A stretch of DNA of 64,000 nt, taken from assembly GCA_021734395.1 (NCBI GenBank), contig JAIPJB010000001.1:1-64000 (forward strand), given 5' to 3'. Each line of letters starts with the position of its first letter. Within the stretch, counting starts at the first letter, position 1. The notes beneath the pieces were generated by a model. The model had not been told where the DNA came from and did no database searches. It saw only the letters and a list, made by a program, of their open reading frames with translations. Of the stretch, positions 32,380-42,084 are shown in pieces. This DNA comes from Candidatus Altimarinota bacterium (GTDB taxonomy: Bacteria; Patescibacteriota; Gracilibacteria; UBA4473). A program made the translations under genes and the position numbers.

Positions 32380-33915
32380 ATGATGTTAGGAAAGCTGAAA
32401 ACCCTGACACTCCTTGGATTGTCCGGAGAAGAGGTCGAAGTAGAAGTCGATCTGCATCGTGGCATGCCGCAATTTACTATTGTGGGTTTAGCTGATACAG
32501 CCGTACAAGAAGCCAAAGAGCGGGTACGCAGTGCGATCAAAAATTCCGGATTTGATTTTCCTCGGGGGAAAATAGCCGTAAATCTTGCTCCCGCAGATCT
32601 CCGCAAACATGGACCACGATTTGATCTGCCGATTGCTCTGGGAATATTACATGCCGCAGGACAGATACAATTACCCGAAAACTGGGATGAAAAAGTTTTT
32701 GTCGGAGAGCTGAGTTTTCAGGGAGAACTTCGAAGTGTACCAGGGATTCTTCCCACCACAGCCAATGCCGCTGATCGCGGATTTCGTGAAATATTCGTTC
32801 CGGAAGAAAATGCGAGTGAGGCTAGTATTATTCAAGAGATTACTGTTTTTGGACTTCAGAATCTACGGCAACTCTGCAACCATTTTACGGACACTCAAAA
32901 ACTCATACCAACTCCACCTACCAAAGTGGAATCCCTGCAATCACCGCAAAATACCGACTATGACATGGCTCATATAAAGGGGCAAGAACAAGCCAAGCGA
33001 GCACTAGAAATTGCCGCCGCAGGAGGACATAATATTTTGATGTGCGGACCTCCAGGATCAGGGAAAACGATGCTGGCCAAATCACTCGCAACTATTCTGC
33101 CGCAAATGAATATCACTGAAGCCTTAGAAGTAAGCAAAATCCATTCTATCGCCAACCTCATAGACCAAAGACAACCCCTCAAACTCGAACGCCCTTTTCG
33201 CAGTGTGCACCACACAGCCTCAGGGGTAGCTATTGTGGGAGGCGGGAATCCTCCCCGTCCGGGAGAAATTTCACTCGCGCACCGAGGCGTTTTATTCCTC
33301 GACGAATTTCCCGAATTTCCGGTCAAAACACTCGAAGTGCTTCGCCAGCCACTCGAAGATGGGGTTATTACTATTTCTCGAGCCAGCGGAAGCTGTATCT
33401 TTCCGGCGAGAATTATGCTCATAGCCGCGATGAATCCGACTCCTTGCGGGTATGATCCAGAGGATAGTCGGTGTACCTCCACGGCTCATGAAATACAACG
33501 CTATCAAAGCAAGATTTCTGGTCCTTTACTCGATCGAATTGATCTGCATATACAAGTGCCTCATATCCCATTTGAAAAACTCTCTGATCTAAAAACCGGA
33601 GAAACCTCATCTGAAATTCGGAGACGCGTCGAAAAAGCCCGAGAAAAACAAAAACAACGCTTTAAAAATGAAAATATTCAGACCAATGCTGAAATGACCT
33701 CTCCTCTGGTAAAAAAATATTGCCCTCTCAACGAAGAAGGAAAACATTTACTACAATCAGCCGTCGTACAAATGCGTTTGAGTGGGAGAGCTTTTTATCG
33801 TATTCTCAAGCTCGCCCGAACTATTGCTGACTTGGAAGACCAAGAAAATATCCAGCTTTCTCATATAGCCGAAGCCATTCAGTATCGTGAGCAAATTTCT
33901 TCCGCCCTCTCATGA
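32380..33915 (+). CDS. comM: YifB/ComM-family AAA+ ATPase
   Basis: A 511-residue Mg-chelatase-like ATPase. The N-terminal Lon-protease-like fold is seen in FTIVGLADTAVQEAKERVRSAIKNSGFDFP; the AAA+ core has Walker A GPPGSGKTMLAKS near 222-234, Walker B GVLFLDEFPEF near 304, and PTPCGYDP; the C-terminal part is the Mg-chelatase helical lid. ComM promotes branch migration during natural transformation. Most CPR carry competence genes, which fits a DNA-scavenging life. The last codons overlap the next gene (ATGA). Confidence 0.95.
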   Translation: MMLGKLKTLTLLGLSGEEVEVEVDLHRGMPQFTIVGLADTAVQEAKERVRSAIKNSGFDFPRGKIAVNLAPADLRKHGPRFDLPIALGILHAAGQIQLPENWDEKVFVGELSFQGELRSVPGILPTTANAADRGFREIFVPEENASEASIIQEITVFGLQNLRQLCNHFTDTQKLIPTPPTKVESLQSPQNTDYDMAHIKGQEQAKRALEIAAAGGHNILMCGPPGSGKTMLAKSLATILPQMNITEALEVSKIHSIANLIDQRQPLKLERPFRSVHHTASGVAIVGGGNPPRPGEISLAHRGVLFLDEFPEFPVKTLEVLRQPLEDGVITISRASGSCIFPARIMLIAAMNPTPCGYDPEDSRCTSTAHEIQRYQSKISGPLLDRIDLHIQVPHIPFEKLSDLKTGETSSEIRRRVEKAREKQKQRFKNENIQTNAEMTSPLVKKYCPLNEEGKHLLQSAVVQMRLSGRAFYRILKLARTIADLEDQENIQLSHIAEAIQYREQISSALS

Positions 33916-34568
33916 ACCAATCCAATAAAATCGTCTGCCTGCGCAACGTGAATCTCTACGAAGATATTTCTGAATCAGAGATGATTCAGATCGCGAAAAC
34001 TGCTGTGGAATACCCCGTCGAGAAAAATACCATTCTTTTTTCGCCCGATTCGCCAGCACACGATGTGTATGTCCTCAAACAGGGAGAAGTCGAACTCTAC
34101 CACCAACAAAACGGGAAAAAGGTGATTTTTGAAACGCTTTTTCCGGGCGATATTTTTGGGGATTTTGGTGTGGGAAAAACCAGTTATTATGCGGTCACAA
34201 CCCGTCAGAGTTTTGTGTGTCGGACTCCCACAAATGAATTTCTCGCTATCGTCAAAGCTCATCCGGAAATCGCGCTCCGATTAATGAGAGTCTTGGCTGA
34301 AAAAACCAGTGACTACGAGCGCAAAATCGCCTCCCTTTCTCAGCCAGCAAAAGAGCAAATCTTGCACGAAATTCAGCGACTGCACGAAAAAAATCGCCGG
34401 AGTGTTTTCGCCAAAATGTTTCATATTCCGCTCCGCATTTCGCATCAGAAGCTCGCTGAAAAAACGGGTCTCAACCGCGTCACCGTGACAAAACTCCTAG
34501 GGGAATTGCGAAATGAAGGAAGAATCAAAATCCAGGAAAAGACCGGTGAAATACAGGTGATCAAGTGA
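33912..34568 (+). CDS. Crp/Fnr-family transcription regulator
   Basis: 218 residues: cyclic-nucleotide-binding beta-roll in the first half (NTILFSPDSPAHDVYVLKQGEVELYHQ, LFPGDIFGDFGVG), a dimer helix, then a winged helix with ISHQKLAEKTGLNRVTVTKLLGELRNEGRIKI near 175-206. There is no Cys cluster like FNR, so it is not an obvious iron-sulfur sensor; ligand unknown. It is translationally coupled to comM, suggesting it may regulate uptake or recombination functions, though that is inference. Confidence 0.9.
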   Translation: MNQSNKIVCLRNVNLYEDISESEMIQIAKTAVEYPVEKNTILFSPDSPAHDVYVLKQGEVELYHQQNGKKVIFETLFPGDIFGDFGVGKTSYYAVTTRQSFVCRTPTNEFLAIVKAHPEIALRLMRVLAEKTSDYERKIASLSQPAKEQILHEIQRLHEKNRRSVFAKMFHIPLRISHQKLAEKTGLNRVTVTKLLGELRNEGRIKIQEKTGEIQVIK

Positions 34569-34578
34569 TTTTATTTTT

Positions 34579-34602
34579 CGTTTACGTAATCGATTACATA
34601 AA
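34579..34602. promoter_or_regulatory. 22-base palindrome after the Crp-like gene
   Basis: TTTACGTAATCGATTACATAAA is a palindrome with one mismatched pair (shown as 20 or fewer bases per arm: GTAATCGATTAC is perfect). It lies between convergent genes, so it may be a bidirectional terminator or an operator; the centre is unlike the standard TGTGA-N6-TCACA Crp site. Confidence 0.35.
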
Positions 34603-34657
34603 CCATTTTCCTTTGTCATTGCGAGCGTAATACAGCAATGACAATATATTGAGAGTA

Positions 34658-35602
34658 TTACTCCTGCTCTGCCAGATAATGCTCCGCGTCCAATGCCGCC
34701 ATGCATCCCCAACCGGCGGCTGTAATCGCTTGACGATATCGCCAATCAGCCACATCCCCAGCCACGAAAACAGAAGGCACTTTTGTTCGGGTGGAGTTTT
34801 TCACTTTCAAATATTTATTGTCTTCCATTTCCAGATGACCTTCCAAGAAATCGGTATTCGGAATATGACCGATCGCAGCAAAAAGTCCGTCCAGCTTTAA
34901 TTCTGATGTTTTCTTGCTTTCCGAATCCGTGAGCTCGACTGCCTCAAGTTTTTTTTCTCCTTTCAGGTCGGTCACGTTTTTATTCCAGAGGACTTCAATT
35001 TTTTCGTTCTCAAAAACTCTCTGCTGCATAGGTTTGGAAGCGCGCAGTTCATCACGGCGATGAATGAGATAGACCTTTTTGGCGAATTTCGTGAGGAAGG
35101 TGGCTTCTTCACAAGCCGAATCTCCGCCGCCAACAACACCGACAATTTTGTCGCGATAAAAAGCTCCATCACACGTGGCACACGCCGTATATCCTTTGCC
35201 CCAATATTTTTTTTCCATTTCTTTTTTCTTTTCGCCATTATCAAAGGGAAGCCATCGTGCTCGTGCGCCAGTAGCAATAATAAGACTTTGCGCTTGGAGT
35301 TCTTCGTCTCCAGCCCAAAGTTTGAGATTTTTTTCGTCCGAAAAATCTACTTTTGTAATTCGTTTTTTTCCGTATCGAGTTCCAAATCGTTCGGCCTGCT
35401 GCTTCATATTTTGAATGAGCTGTGGTCCCATAATGCCATCCGGAAATCCCGGAAAATTTTCTACATCGGTAGTTGTCATCAGCTGTCCTCCCGGCTCTCC
35501 CCCTTCCAAAACCAAAGGCTCTAAATCTGCTCGTGCCGCATATAAAGCGGCAGTAAGTCCTGCCGGACCCGATCCGAGAATAATCAATCTTTCTTTTTTC
35601 AT
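34658..35602 (-). CDS. trxB: Thioredoxin reductase
   Basis: A 314-residue flavoprotein: FAD-binding GSGPAGLTAALYAARA, redox pair C141-A-T-C144 in ACATCDGAFY, NADPH-binding VVGGGDSACEEATFL, and the C-terminal FAD loop VFVAGDVADWRYRQAITAAGWGCMAALDAEHYL. It passes electrons from NADPH to thioredoxin. It is convergent with the Crp-like gene; a GTCATTGCGAGC...GCAATGAC repeat (34615-34640) lies between them. Confidence 0.95.
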   Translation of the reverse strand: MKKERLIILGSGPAGLTAALYAARADLEPLVLEGGEPGGQLMTTTDVENFPGFPDGIMGPQLIQNMKQQAERFGTRYGKKRITKVDFSDEKNLKLWAGDEELQAQSLIIATGARARWLPFDNGEKKKEMEKKYWGKGYTACATCDGAFYRDKIVGVVGGGDSACEEATFLTKFAKKVYLIHRRDELRASKPMQQRVFENEKIEVLWNKNVTDLKGEKKLEAVELTDSESKKTSELKLDGLFAAIGHIPNTDFLEGHLEMEDNKYLKVKNSTRTKVPSVFVAGDVADWRYRQAITAAGWGCMAALDAEHYLAEQE

Positions 35603-35667
35603 AACCAGAGAAATATTTGGTCACATCCTACTCTTTTTCCCCGCCTTGCCAAGATAAAGATGTGACT

Positions 35668-35697
35668 TTGACAACACCCAAGGGGCTTCCGTACAAT
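35668..35697 (+). promoter_or_regulatory. Promoter for mscS
   Basis: TTGACA (35668-35673), 18-base spacer, TACAAT (35692-35697), 20 bases before ATG 35718. Confidence 0.6.
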
Positions 35698-35717
35698 AGA
35701 TTCGTAAAATATATCAC

Positions 35718-36782
35718 ATGGAAATATTTGGATACGACATCAGTAGTCTCTTGGAAATGAGTATTTTCGGAAATTCCGTCCAGAGTTATGGAATTGCTAT
35801 CCTTCTTTTTGTTGGCTTTTGGATTGGGCTGAAGATTTTTCGGAGTGTGATACTCCGCCGATTAGAAAAAGTCAGCCAACGCACCAAAACAGAAATCGAC
35901 GATCGCATGGTAAAAGTTCTGGAAGAAATGTCCGGATTTTTTCTGTGGTTTGTGGCCTTTTATCTCACGATAAAAACACTGCGTATCAATGAAAGCATCG
36001 AAAATGTTTTGGACGGTCTATTTTTGGTACTGGTTGTGTGGGAGCTGATCAAAATCGTTCGACAGATTATGGAATTCGGACTCCAGAGAGTCAGTCACCG
36101 AAAAGACGAAACGATTGTGCATGGGCTGCGTCTCGTTCTCAACATTGCTATCTGGGCGACAGCAATATTGCTCGTGCTTTCCAATCTTGGATTTAATATT
36201 TCAGCTCTGGCGGCATCACTCGGAATCGGAGGTATTGCGATTGCTTTCGCTGCGCAAAATATCCTGGGAGATCTCTTTTCTTCGTTCACCATTTACTTCG
36301 ACAAACCTTTTCAGGTCGGCGACTATATAGTTGTTACTGGTGGAAACGGGACGGTAAACGGAGTCGTCAAACATATCGGACTCAAAACCACGCGCATTGC
36401 CTCACTCCAAGGAGAGGAAATCGTTGTGTCCAATAAGCAACTCACCGAATCCAATATCCAGAATTTCAAAAAACTCCATCAGCGACGAGTCGATTTCCAG
36501 ATCGGCGTCACCTACGATACGAAAACCGAAAAGCTCGAAAAAATCCCTGAACTCATTAAAAAAGCCATCGATCCCCTCAAAGGAGCGGAATTCGGACGGG
36601 CTCATTTTTATCAGTTTGCGGACTTTAGTTTGAATTTCAAAATCATGTATTACGTGGACAGTGGAGACTATGACGACTACCTCAATACTCAACAAAAAAT
36701 CAATCTGGGAATTCGCAAAGCATTTGAGAAAGAAGGTATTGAAATGGCTTTCCCAACCCAAACCCTCTACCTCAAGAAATAA
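35718..36782 (+). CDS. mscS: Small-conductance mechanosensitive channel
   Basis: A 354-residue MscS-family channel. Three to four helices precede the pore helix TM3, LAASLGIGGIAIAFAAQNILGDLFSSF, which has the Gly/Ala packing of the family. The cytoplasmic beta domain starts FTIYFDKPFQVGDYIVVTGGNGTVNGVVKHIGLKTT and ends with the alpha/beta vestibule. It would release solutes upon hypo-osmotic shock. It has a canonical promoter and is followed by the ATPase gene 45 bases on, which has its own promoter. Confidence 0.93.
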   Translation: MEIFGYDISSLLEMSIFGNSVQSYGIAILLFVGFWIGLKIFRSVILRRLEKVSQRTKTEIDDRMVKVLEEMSGFFLWFVAFYLTIKTLRINESIENVLDGLFLVLVVWELIKIVRQIMEFGLQRVSHRKDETIVHGLRLVLNIAIWATAILLVLSNLGFNISALAASLGIGGIAIAFAAQNILGDLFSSFTIYFDKPFQVGDYIVVTGGNGTVNGVVKHIGLKTTRIASLQGEEIVVSNKQLTESNIQNFKKLHQRRVDFQIGVTYDTKTEKLEKIPELIKKAIDPLKGAEFGRAHFYQFADFSLNFKIMYYVDSGDYDDYLNTQQKINLGIRKAFEKEGIEMAFPTQTLYLKK

Positions 36783-36792
36783 AACAAAGAAG

Positions 36793-36820
36793 TTGACAAA
36801 ATATCAATTCTGATTAGATT
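36793..36820 (+). promoter_or_regulatory. Promoter for a leaderless transcript
   Basis: TTGACA (36793-36798), 16-base spacer, TAGATT (36815-36820), and ATG at 36828, 7 bases after the -10; transcription would begin at the start codon. Confidence 0.65.
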
Positions 36821-36827
36821 TCGACAA

Positions 36828-38183
36828 ATGCGAAATCTCGAAGACAAAAATCTGAATTCCGAACAAGAAAACCCTGAAGCACATCCCCCCTTTCAAGAAA
36901 ATATACAAAATCTGATCGATGAGATTTCTCGCTATGGAGTGAAAGAACTCCCTTCTGATTTTTTTACAGAGGAAAAAATAGAGCTCTTGCAAAAAGCGCT
37001 CTTTTTTTTCGAGGAACGCTTTGATTCACAAAAAATAGAAAAAATAAATACAGAGAGTTTCTTCGCTCTTCTGGATACCGAGAATCGAACAACCGAAGAC
37101 AATGCCCATCTCTTTGCTTTTATAGAACAGATAAGAGTGTTTTTGGAATTGGCTGAAAGAGACAGGGAAAAAGAAGAGAATATCAAAAAAGAATTGTCTT
37201 CTATCCTCACGGCTTTTTCCGAATTAGAATCGTTTTCTCCCCAAACACTCTTTACCGAAAAAATTCTTTCTCTCTCACAAGAAGAAAAGGAAAAAATACA
37301 GCAGGAGGTAAATATAATCAAAGCAATCATCCCAAAAATCAGAAGTCTGAGTAATTACAATCCTATTCCGAGATCTTTTGATCATGATTCCGCGATGGCC
37401 TTTCAGCCATTTGTAAACACTCTTCCTCTTGTTCTTGATGCCCCAGAAGAAGATTCTCCGGATATAAAGGAGTTATTACAGTCGGAATCTTTTGAGCGCT
37501 ATCATCAACAATTTGTTGAAGTAAAATATTGGCTTTTCGTTCTCGCTGAAAAATTAGGAATCAATCATAAAAAAATTTCTCTTTCAGAATTTTCTACTGA
37601 TCTGCGATCTTTTGAGGAATATAGCTTCTCAAGAACTCGAGAAAACGAAAATGCACAAGAGTACAAAACTCATATTGATTTTGAAATATCTCCTGAAGAA
37701 TTAAACAAAAATGTCCCCCTGTCAGGGGAATTATTTTGGAAATTTCTCAATGGTATTCGAAATGCAGCTATTCACGGCAATGCCAATACAATAAAAGCAA
37801 GAATAAACAGCGACACTTCTGAAGACGAAATAGAAATTAAAATTCTCGATAACGGATCTGGAATTGATCGGCAAAAAGTTTTGACTGTGGCAAAAGAAAA
37901 AAATGTTCTTCCCGATTCTCTTTCTTCTCTGTCGGATCAAGAAATAGATAACCTTGTATTTCATCCCAAAATTTCTACCAGTAGTACTGGATTAGGTCTT
38001 AAAATTTTTACGCGTGGTTTCGCCGAAAGAGGGCACTTACAAATGAAGGGAGATGACGGACTCCCAAATAAAACAGGTGGTTTCGGAGCAAAATTAATAC
38101 TGAGTATCCGAAAAGGAAGAGAACAATGTCCAGATTCTACTCAAGAAAAAGTAGAAGCCGTTCTGGCGGAATCAGCAAAATAG
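36828..38183 (+). CDS. GHKL-type ATPase, histidine-kinase-like without clear phosphoacceptor domain
   Basis: A 451-residue soluble protein. The first 230 residues are a Glu/Lys-rich helical region with no PAS, HAMP or membrane segment. The C-terminal 170 residues are a HATPase_c domain: N box FLNGIRNAAIHGNA (N308, N312), G1 box ILDNGSGID near 340, G2 box STGLGLKIF near 381, and GGFGAKLILSI. No typical H-box (HExxxP or similar) precedes the ATPase. It may be a variant histidine kinase, an anti-sigma-type kinase or an ATPase with another role. No response regulator is next to it. Confidence 0.7.
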   Translation: MRNLEDKNLNSEQENPEAHPPFQENIQNLIDEISRYGVKELPSDFFTEEKIELLQKALFFFEERFDSQKIEKINTESFFALLDTENRTTEDNAHLFAFIEQIRVFLELAERDREKEENIKKELSSILTAFSELESFSPQTLFTEKILSLSQEEKEKIQQEVNIIKAIIPKIRSLSNYNPIPRSFDHDSAMAFQPFVNTLPLVLDAPEEDSPDIKELLQSESFERYHQQFVEVKYWLFVLAEKLGINHKKISLSEFSTDLRSFEEYSFSRTRENENAQEYKTHIDFEISPEELNKNVPLSGELFWKFLNGIRNAAIHGNANTIKARINSDTSEDEIEIKILDNGSGIDRQKVLTVAKEKNVLPDSLSSLSDQEIDNLVFHPKISTSSTGLGLKIFTRGFAERGHLQMKGDDGLPNKTGGFGAKLILSIRKGREQCPDSTQEKVEAVLAESAK

Positions 38184-38192
38184 GAAAAAAAT

Positions 38193-38220
38193 TTGACAAA
38201 GCGAGAGGGTGACTTACAAT
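38193..38220 (+). promoter_or_regulatory. Promoter for tuf
   Basis: TTGACA (38193-38198), 16-base spacer, TACAAT (38215-38220); the leader to ATG 38263 is about 36 bases. Confidence 0.7.
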
Positions 38221-38262
38221 CCGCCCGTATTTTTGTCTTGTACCCTTTAATTCCCTTTTCTC

Positions 38263-39456
38263 ATGTCTGCAAAATTCGACAGATCCAAACCGCATGTAAA
38301 TGTCGGTACTATCGGTCACGTTGACCATGGTAAGACTACTCTTACCGCTGCTATTACGAAAGTTTTGGCTGAGCGTTTGCCCACCGAAACCAATAAATTC
38401 GTTGCTTTCGATCATATCGATAATGCCCCAGAAGAAAAAGCCCGTGGTATTACGATCGCGACTTCTCACCAGGAGTATGAATCTGAAAAACGTCACTACG
38501 CACACGTAGACTGTCCCGGTCACGCCGACTACGTCAAAAACATGATTACCGGTGCGGCTCAAATGGACGGTGCTATTTTGGTTGTTGCCGCTACTGACGG
38601 TCCAATGCCTCAGACCAAAGAACACATTCTTTTGGCTCGACAAGTTGGCGTTGAAAATATCATTGTATTTTTGAATAAATGCGACATGGTCGATGATCAG
38701 GAAATGATCGACCTTGTGGAAATGGAGGTTCGCGAAGAACTTTCCAAGCGTGAATATGACGGTGACAATGCTGTCATTATTCGTGGATCAGCGCTCAAAG
38801 CATTGGATGATCCAAAAGGAGAATGGGGGGACAAAATTATGGATTTAGTGAAAGCTCTGGATGAACATATTCCTGAGCCAAAACGAGATGTTGATAAAAA
38901 TTTCTTGATGTCGGTCGAAGACATCTTCTCAATCAAAGGACGAGGAACAGTTGCCACCGGACGTGTGGAACAGGGAATCGTTCATGTCAATGACGAAGTA
39001 GAAATCGTCGGTTTGGGAGAAACCCGAAAGACAGTTGTGACGGGAGTCGAGATGTTCAAGAAAATGCTCGACGAAGGGATGGCCGGAGACAATGTTGGAT
39101 TGCTCTTGCGAGGAATCGAACGGGAAGATATCGAACGAGGTCAGGTCTTGGCAAAGCCAGGATCCATCACTCCTCACACAGAATTTGAAGCCGAAGTCTA
39201 CGTTTTGAAGAAAGAAGAAGGAGGACGACACACTCCATTCTTCAAAGGATACAAACCTCAGTTCTTCATCCGAACGACGGATGTTACGGGCGAAATCATT
39301 CTCCCTGATGGTGTAGAAATGGTTATGCCTGGTGATAATGCGAAATTCAAAGCCACGCTTGGAAAACCTATCGCTCTGAACGAAGGAACTCGCTTCGCTA
39401 TTCGTGAAGGAGGACGAACCGTTGGAGCTGGAGTGGTGACCAAAATTCTGAAATAA
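38263..39456 (+). CDS. tuf: Elongation factor Tu
   Basis: A 397-residue EF-Tu, normal length. G1 GHVDHGKT, G2 RGITI, G3 [23 protein letters not shown]4 NKCD and G5 GSALKAL are intact; domains 2 and 3 follow ([28 protein letters not shown]). It delivers aminoacyl-tRNA to the ribosome. Codon choice is unlike flanking genes in its consistent GGT/GTT pattern early on, fitting high expression. It stands alone with its own promoter and a strong terminator. Confidence 0.98.
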   Translation: MSAKFDRSKPHVNVGTIGHVDHGKTTLTAAITKVLAERLPTETNKFVAFDHIDNAPEEKARGITIATSHQEYESEKRHYAHVDCPGHADYVKNMITGAAQMDGAILVVAATDGPMPQTKEHILLARQVGVENIIVFLNKCDMVDDQEMIDLVEMEVREELSKREYDGDNAVIIRGSALKALDDPKGEWGDKIMDLVKALDEHIPEPKRDVDKNFLMSVEDIFSIKGRGTVATGRVEQGIVHVNDEVEIVGLGETRKTVVTGVEMFKKMLDEGMAGDNVGLLLRGIEREDIERGQVLAKPGSITPHTEFEAEVYVLKKEEGGRHTPFFKGYKPQFFIRTTDVTGEIILPDGVEMVMPGDNAKFKATLGKPIALNEGTRFAIREGGRTVGAGVVTKILK

Positions 39457-39813
39457 GTGAGACTCGACGATCCCGCCTTCGCGGGAGAGTCATCAGTTGA
39501 GCTTATCCTGAGCGAAGCGAAGGATCCCTTCCTCACTCAAGACAAAGTAAGCCAATCAAAACCCCCGCCTCGGCGGGGGTTTTTTAATATTTAAGTCATT
39601 CCAGCTTGTCTGGAATTATGTGCGGCAAGAAAAACTTCGTTCTGCCAAAGAATTTCTATACTCATAGGATCCTGGACAAGCCAGGATGACTTATGAAAGG
39701 GCGAACACCGTTTGCCCCCCTGCTTCCGTCATCAGCACGAAACAAACGTTCGTATCAATTTTTTTATCTTGAGAGCTTTGGATTCCCTTCTTCAAGGGAA
39801 TGACAAAGACAGA
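39457..39813. repeat. Intergenic region with tuf terminator and palindromes
   Basis: No gene. After the tuf stop come GATCCCGCCTTCGCGGGA (39469-39486), a TGAGCTTATCCTGAGCGAAG unit, the tuf terminator (39561-39586), GTCATTCCAGCTTGTCTGG (39596-39614), a CCTGGACAAGCCAGGATGAC unit (39671-39690), and GGATTCCCTTCTTCAAGG closing with GAATGAC (39780-39803). Two of these again carry the GTCAT/ATGAC outer ends. Confidence 0.7.
39561..39586 (+). terminator. Rho-independent terminator of tuf
   Basis: ACCCCCGCC-TC-GGCGGGGGT stem followed by six T. Confidence 0.93.
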
Positions 39814-40269
39814 TTAATTTTCTTTTTCTATTGGTTTAATATCTACTGGAACACCATTGAGCTTTATTCCTAAGCTGGAAGATATTCTCGAATTCTCTGA
39901 AAGAGTAGCTCCCATTTCTTTGCCTTGAGTAATTATTTTTTTAGTACAAACCTCAGGAATTGAAAATTCATAAAAAATTACCCCATTCTCTTCTTTCTGT
40001 CTTGGGTGATGCCATAAATTATTTTTATTTTTTAGTTTTTTCTTCCATATCACCCCTACCTTCCAACAATCAACATCTAATTGAAAGTGACCTCTTTCAT
40101 CCCCCCGTGGATCTAATCTTAATTGCAATCTATATTCCCCCTCTTCCGTTTGCATACTTTCATAGTAAAATAAATGTTTCGATCCCCTTTTTGGAAACAT
40201 TTTATGTGTTTCTCCCGTGTCTTTATCAACCACCTCTGCAGAAAAAATTTCAAATTTTGGATTACCCAT
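39814..40269 (-). CDS. Hypothetical protein, function unknown
   Basis: A 151-residue soluble protein, no signal peptide: GNPKFEIFSAEVVDKDTGE, HLFYYESMQTEEGEYRLQLRLDPRGDERGHFQLD, KVGVIWKKKLKNKNNLWHH, and a Lys/Ser-rich end. It starts 2 bases after the thrS stop on the same strand, so it is probably co-transcribed with thrS. No family recognised. Confidence 0.65.
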   Translation of the reverse strand: MGNPKFEIFSAEVVDKDTGETHKMFPKRGSKHLFYYESMQTEEGEYRLQLRLDPRGDERGHFQLDVDCWKVGVIWKKKLKNKNNLWHHPRQKEENGVIFYEFSIPEVCTKKIITQGKEMGATLSENSRISSSLGIKLNGVPVDIKPIEKEN

Positions 40270-40271
40270 TT

Positions 40272-42026
40272 TTATTTCAATAATCCTAAAAACTCTTCCA
40301 TTTTCATTGCTTGGTCTTTCTCTTCCCCATACCGACGAACGGTTACTGTTGTATCGTTTACTTCCTTGTCCCCGACGATCAGAGCAAACGGAATTTTTTG
40401 TTTCTGAGAGTTTCTGATACGTTTCCCCAGTGTTTCAGAAGCGTCGTGCAGCTCAGCACGACCATTCACATTTTCTATTTGTTGAAGAATTTGTGCGGCA
40501 TATTTCTCATGCTGACCAGCGACCGGCAAAATATGGGCCTGTACCGGTGCCAGCCATGAAGGAAATGCTCCGGCAAAATGCTCGATAATCACCGACATAA
40601 ATCGTTCCAGAGATCCGGCAATAGCTCGATGAATCATGATGGGACGATCCTTTTCGCCTTTTTCATTGATGTATTCCAATCCAAACCGTTCTGGCATAAC
40701 AAAGTCAATCTGAATAGTTGCTAATTGCCATTCTCGTCCTAATGCATCCTGGAACATAAAATCCAATTTTGGCCCGTAAAAAGCTGCTTCTCCTTCGATT
40801 CGTTTGGCATGAAGTTTTTCTTCTTTTGCTATCTCCTCCAAAAATTTCTCCGCTTTCTCCCAATTTTTGGGATCACCGAGATATTTCTCGATTTCTTGGG
40901 GATCTCGTACCGAAAGGGAAACCCAAAACTTTCCTTCTTCGAACATACCCAGTTTCGTATAAAATTCACGAACGACTTTCACAATATTACAGGCTTCTTG
41001 TTTTACCTGATCCATACGACAAAACACGTGCCCGTCATCTTGAGTCAGCGAACGCACACGAGAAAGTCCCAAAAGTTCTCCTGGCTGTTCGTCTCGATAG
41101 CAAGTCGTGACTTCACTGAAACGCACCGGCAAATCTCGGTACGAACGCATCTGTGAGGCATAAATCTGTGTGTGATGCGGACAGTTCATGGGTTTCATCA
41201 CGAATTCCGTATCACCTTTCCCTTTCACGTGAAACAGATCTTCTTTGAATTTCTGCCAATGCCCGGAGGTTTCGTAGAGATCTTTCTTGGTAATGTGCGG
41301 AATACAGACCTTTTCGTATCCGTATTGCTCTTGGATTTCTTGGATTGTGTCGGCAATTTTATTCCGAATAAATGTTCCTTTGGGTGTAAAAAGCGGCAGT
41401 CCGGCACCGACTTTCTCGGAAAAGGCAAAGAGTCCCAATTCTGCGCCCAATTTTCGATGATCTCGACGTTCGGCTTCGGCGAGCATCTCTTCGTATTTTT
41501 GAAGTTCTTCTTTATCTTTGAAAGCTACCCCGTAAATACGGGTCAGCATTTTATTGTTTTCATTCCCTCGCCAGTACGCTCCAGCTAAGCGAGTTAATTT
41601 AAAAACGCCCAGCTGTCCTGTAGATTCCAAATGCGGCCCCGCGCACAAATCATCATAAAAAACATTGTCTCTCTCATCCGCAAATGCATAAATACTGATT
41701 TTTTCACCTTTTTCTTCCAGCCCGCGAATGAGTTCTTGCTTGTATTCATCGCCTTCGAAGTGTTCTTTTGCTTCCTTTATTGAACAAATTTTTTGTTCAA
41801 TAGAAAAGTCTTTATTCACAATCCAGCGCATCTTCTTTTCTATTTTTTTAAGATCACTTTCGGAAATCTTTTCTTCTCCGAAATCAAAGTCCTGATAAAA
41901 TTCTTTGTCAGTCCAGGGACCTACACCACGTTTGATGTCGGGAAAAATCATTTTCACCGCTGCGGTCATCACGTGTGACCCAGTATGACGACGGCGAATT
42001 TCGAAGTCGGAAGCAGATTTATTCAT
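40272..42026 (-). CDS. thrS: Threonyl-tRNA synthetase lacking the N-terminal TGS domain
   Basis: Start at ATG 42026 (MNKSASDFEIRRRHTGSHVM). The 584-residue enzyme begins directly with the editing domain (HTGSH as HxxxH; CAGPH as Cys/His ligands), followed by the class II core: motif 1 near GAGLPLFTPKGTFIRNKI, motif 2 FSEVTTCYRDEQPGELLGLSRVRSLTQDDGH, zinc ligand Cys in KPMNCPHH, motif 3 near PIMIHRAIAGSLERFM, and the anticodon-binding domain to the end. Many bacterial ThrS proteins carry an extra TGS domain; this one does not. A leader peptide of seven Thr codons and a terminator precede it. A palindrome shared with guaA lies at 41780-41801. Confidence 0.96.
   Translation of the reverse strand: MNKSASDFEIRRRHTGSHVMTAAVKMIFPDIKRGVGPWTDKEFYQDFDFGEEKISESDLKKIEKKMRWIVNKDFSIEQKICSIKEAKEHFEGDEYKQELIRGLEEKGEKISIYAFADERDNVFYDDLCAGPHLESTGQLGVFKLTRLAGAYWRGNENNKMLTRIYGVAFKDKEELQKYEEMLAEAERRDHRKLGAELGLFAFSEKVGAGLPLFTPKGTFIRNKIADTIQEIQEQYGYEKVCIPHITKKDLYETSGHWQKFKEDLFHVKGKGDTEFVMKPMNCPHHTQIYASQMRSYRDLPVRFSEVTTCYRDEQPGELLGLSRVRSLTQDDGHVFCRMDQVKQEACNIVKVVREFYTKLGMFEEGKFWVSLSVRDPQEIEKYLGDPKNWEKAEKFLEEIAKEEKLHAKRIEGEAAFYGPKLDFMFQDALGREWQLATIQIDFVMPERFGLEYINEKGEKDRPIMIHRAIAGSLERFMSVIIEHFAGAFPSWLAPVQAHILPVAGQHEKYAAQILQQIENVNGRAELHDASETLGKRIRNSQKQKIPFALIVGDKEVNDTTVTVRRYGEEKDQAMKMEEFLGLLK
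41780..41801. repeat. AT-rich palindrome shared with guaA (copy in thrS)
   Basis: Same 22 bases as 18283-18304 (core GAACAAATTTTTTGTTC), read as IEQKICSI in thrS. The region falls within the editing domain (SIEQKICSIKEAKEHF). Confidence 0.7.
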
Positions 42027-42084
42027 GGTGGTGAAATTATAGTTCTTTTTTGCCTCTCTGAGTACCCCTCGTTTACTCAAGAGA

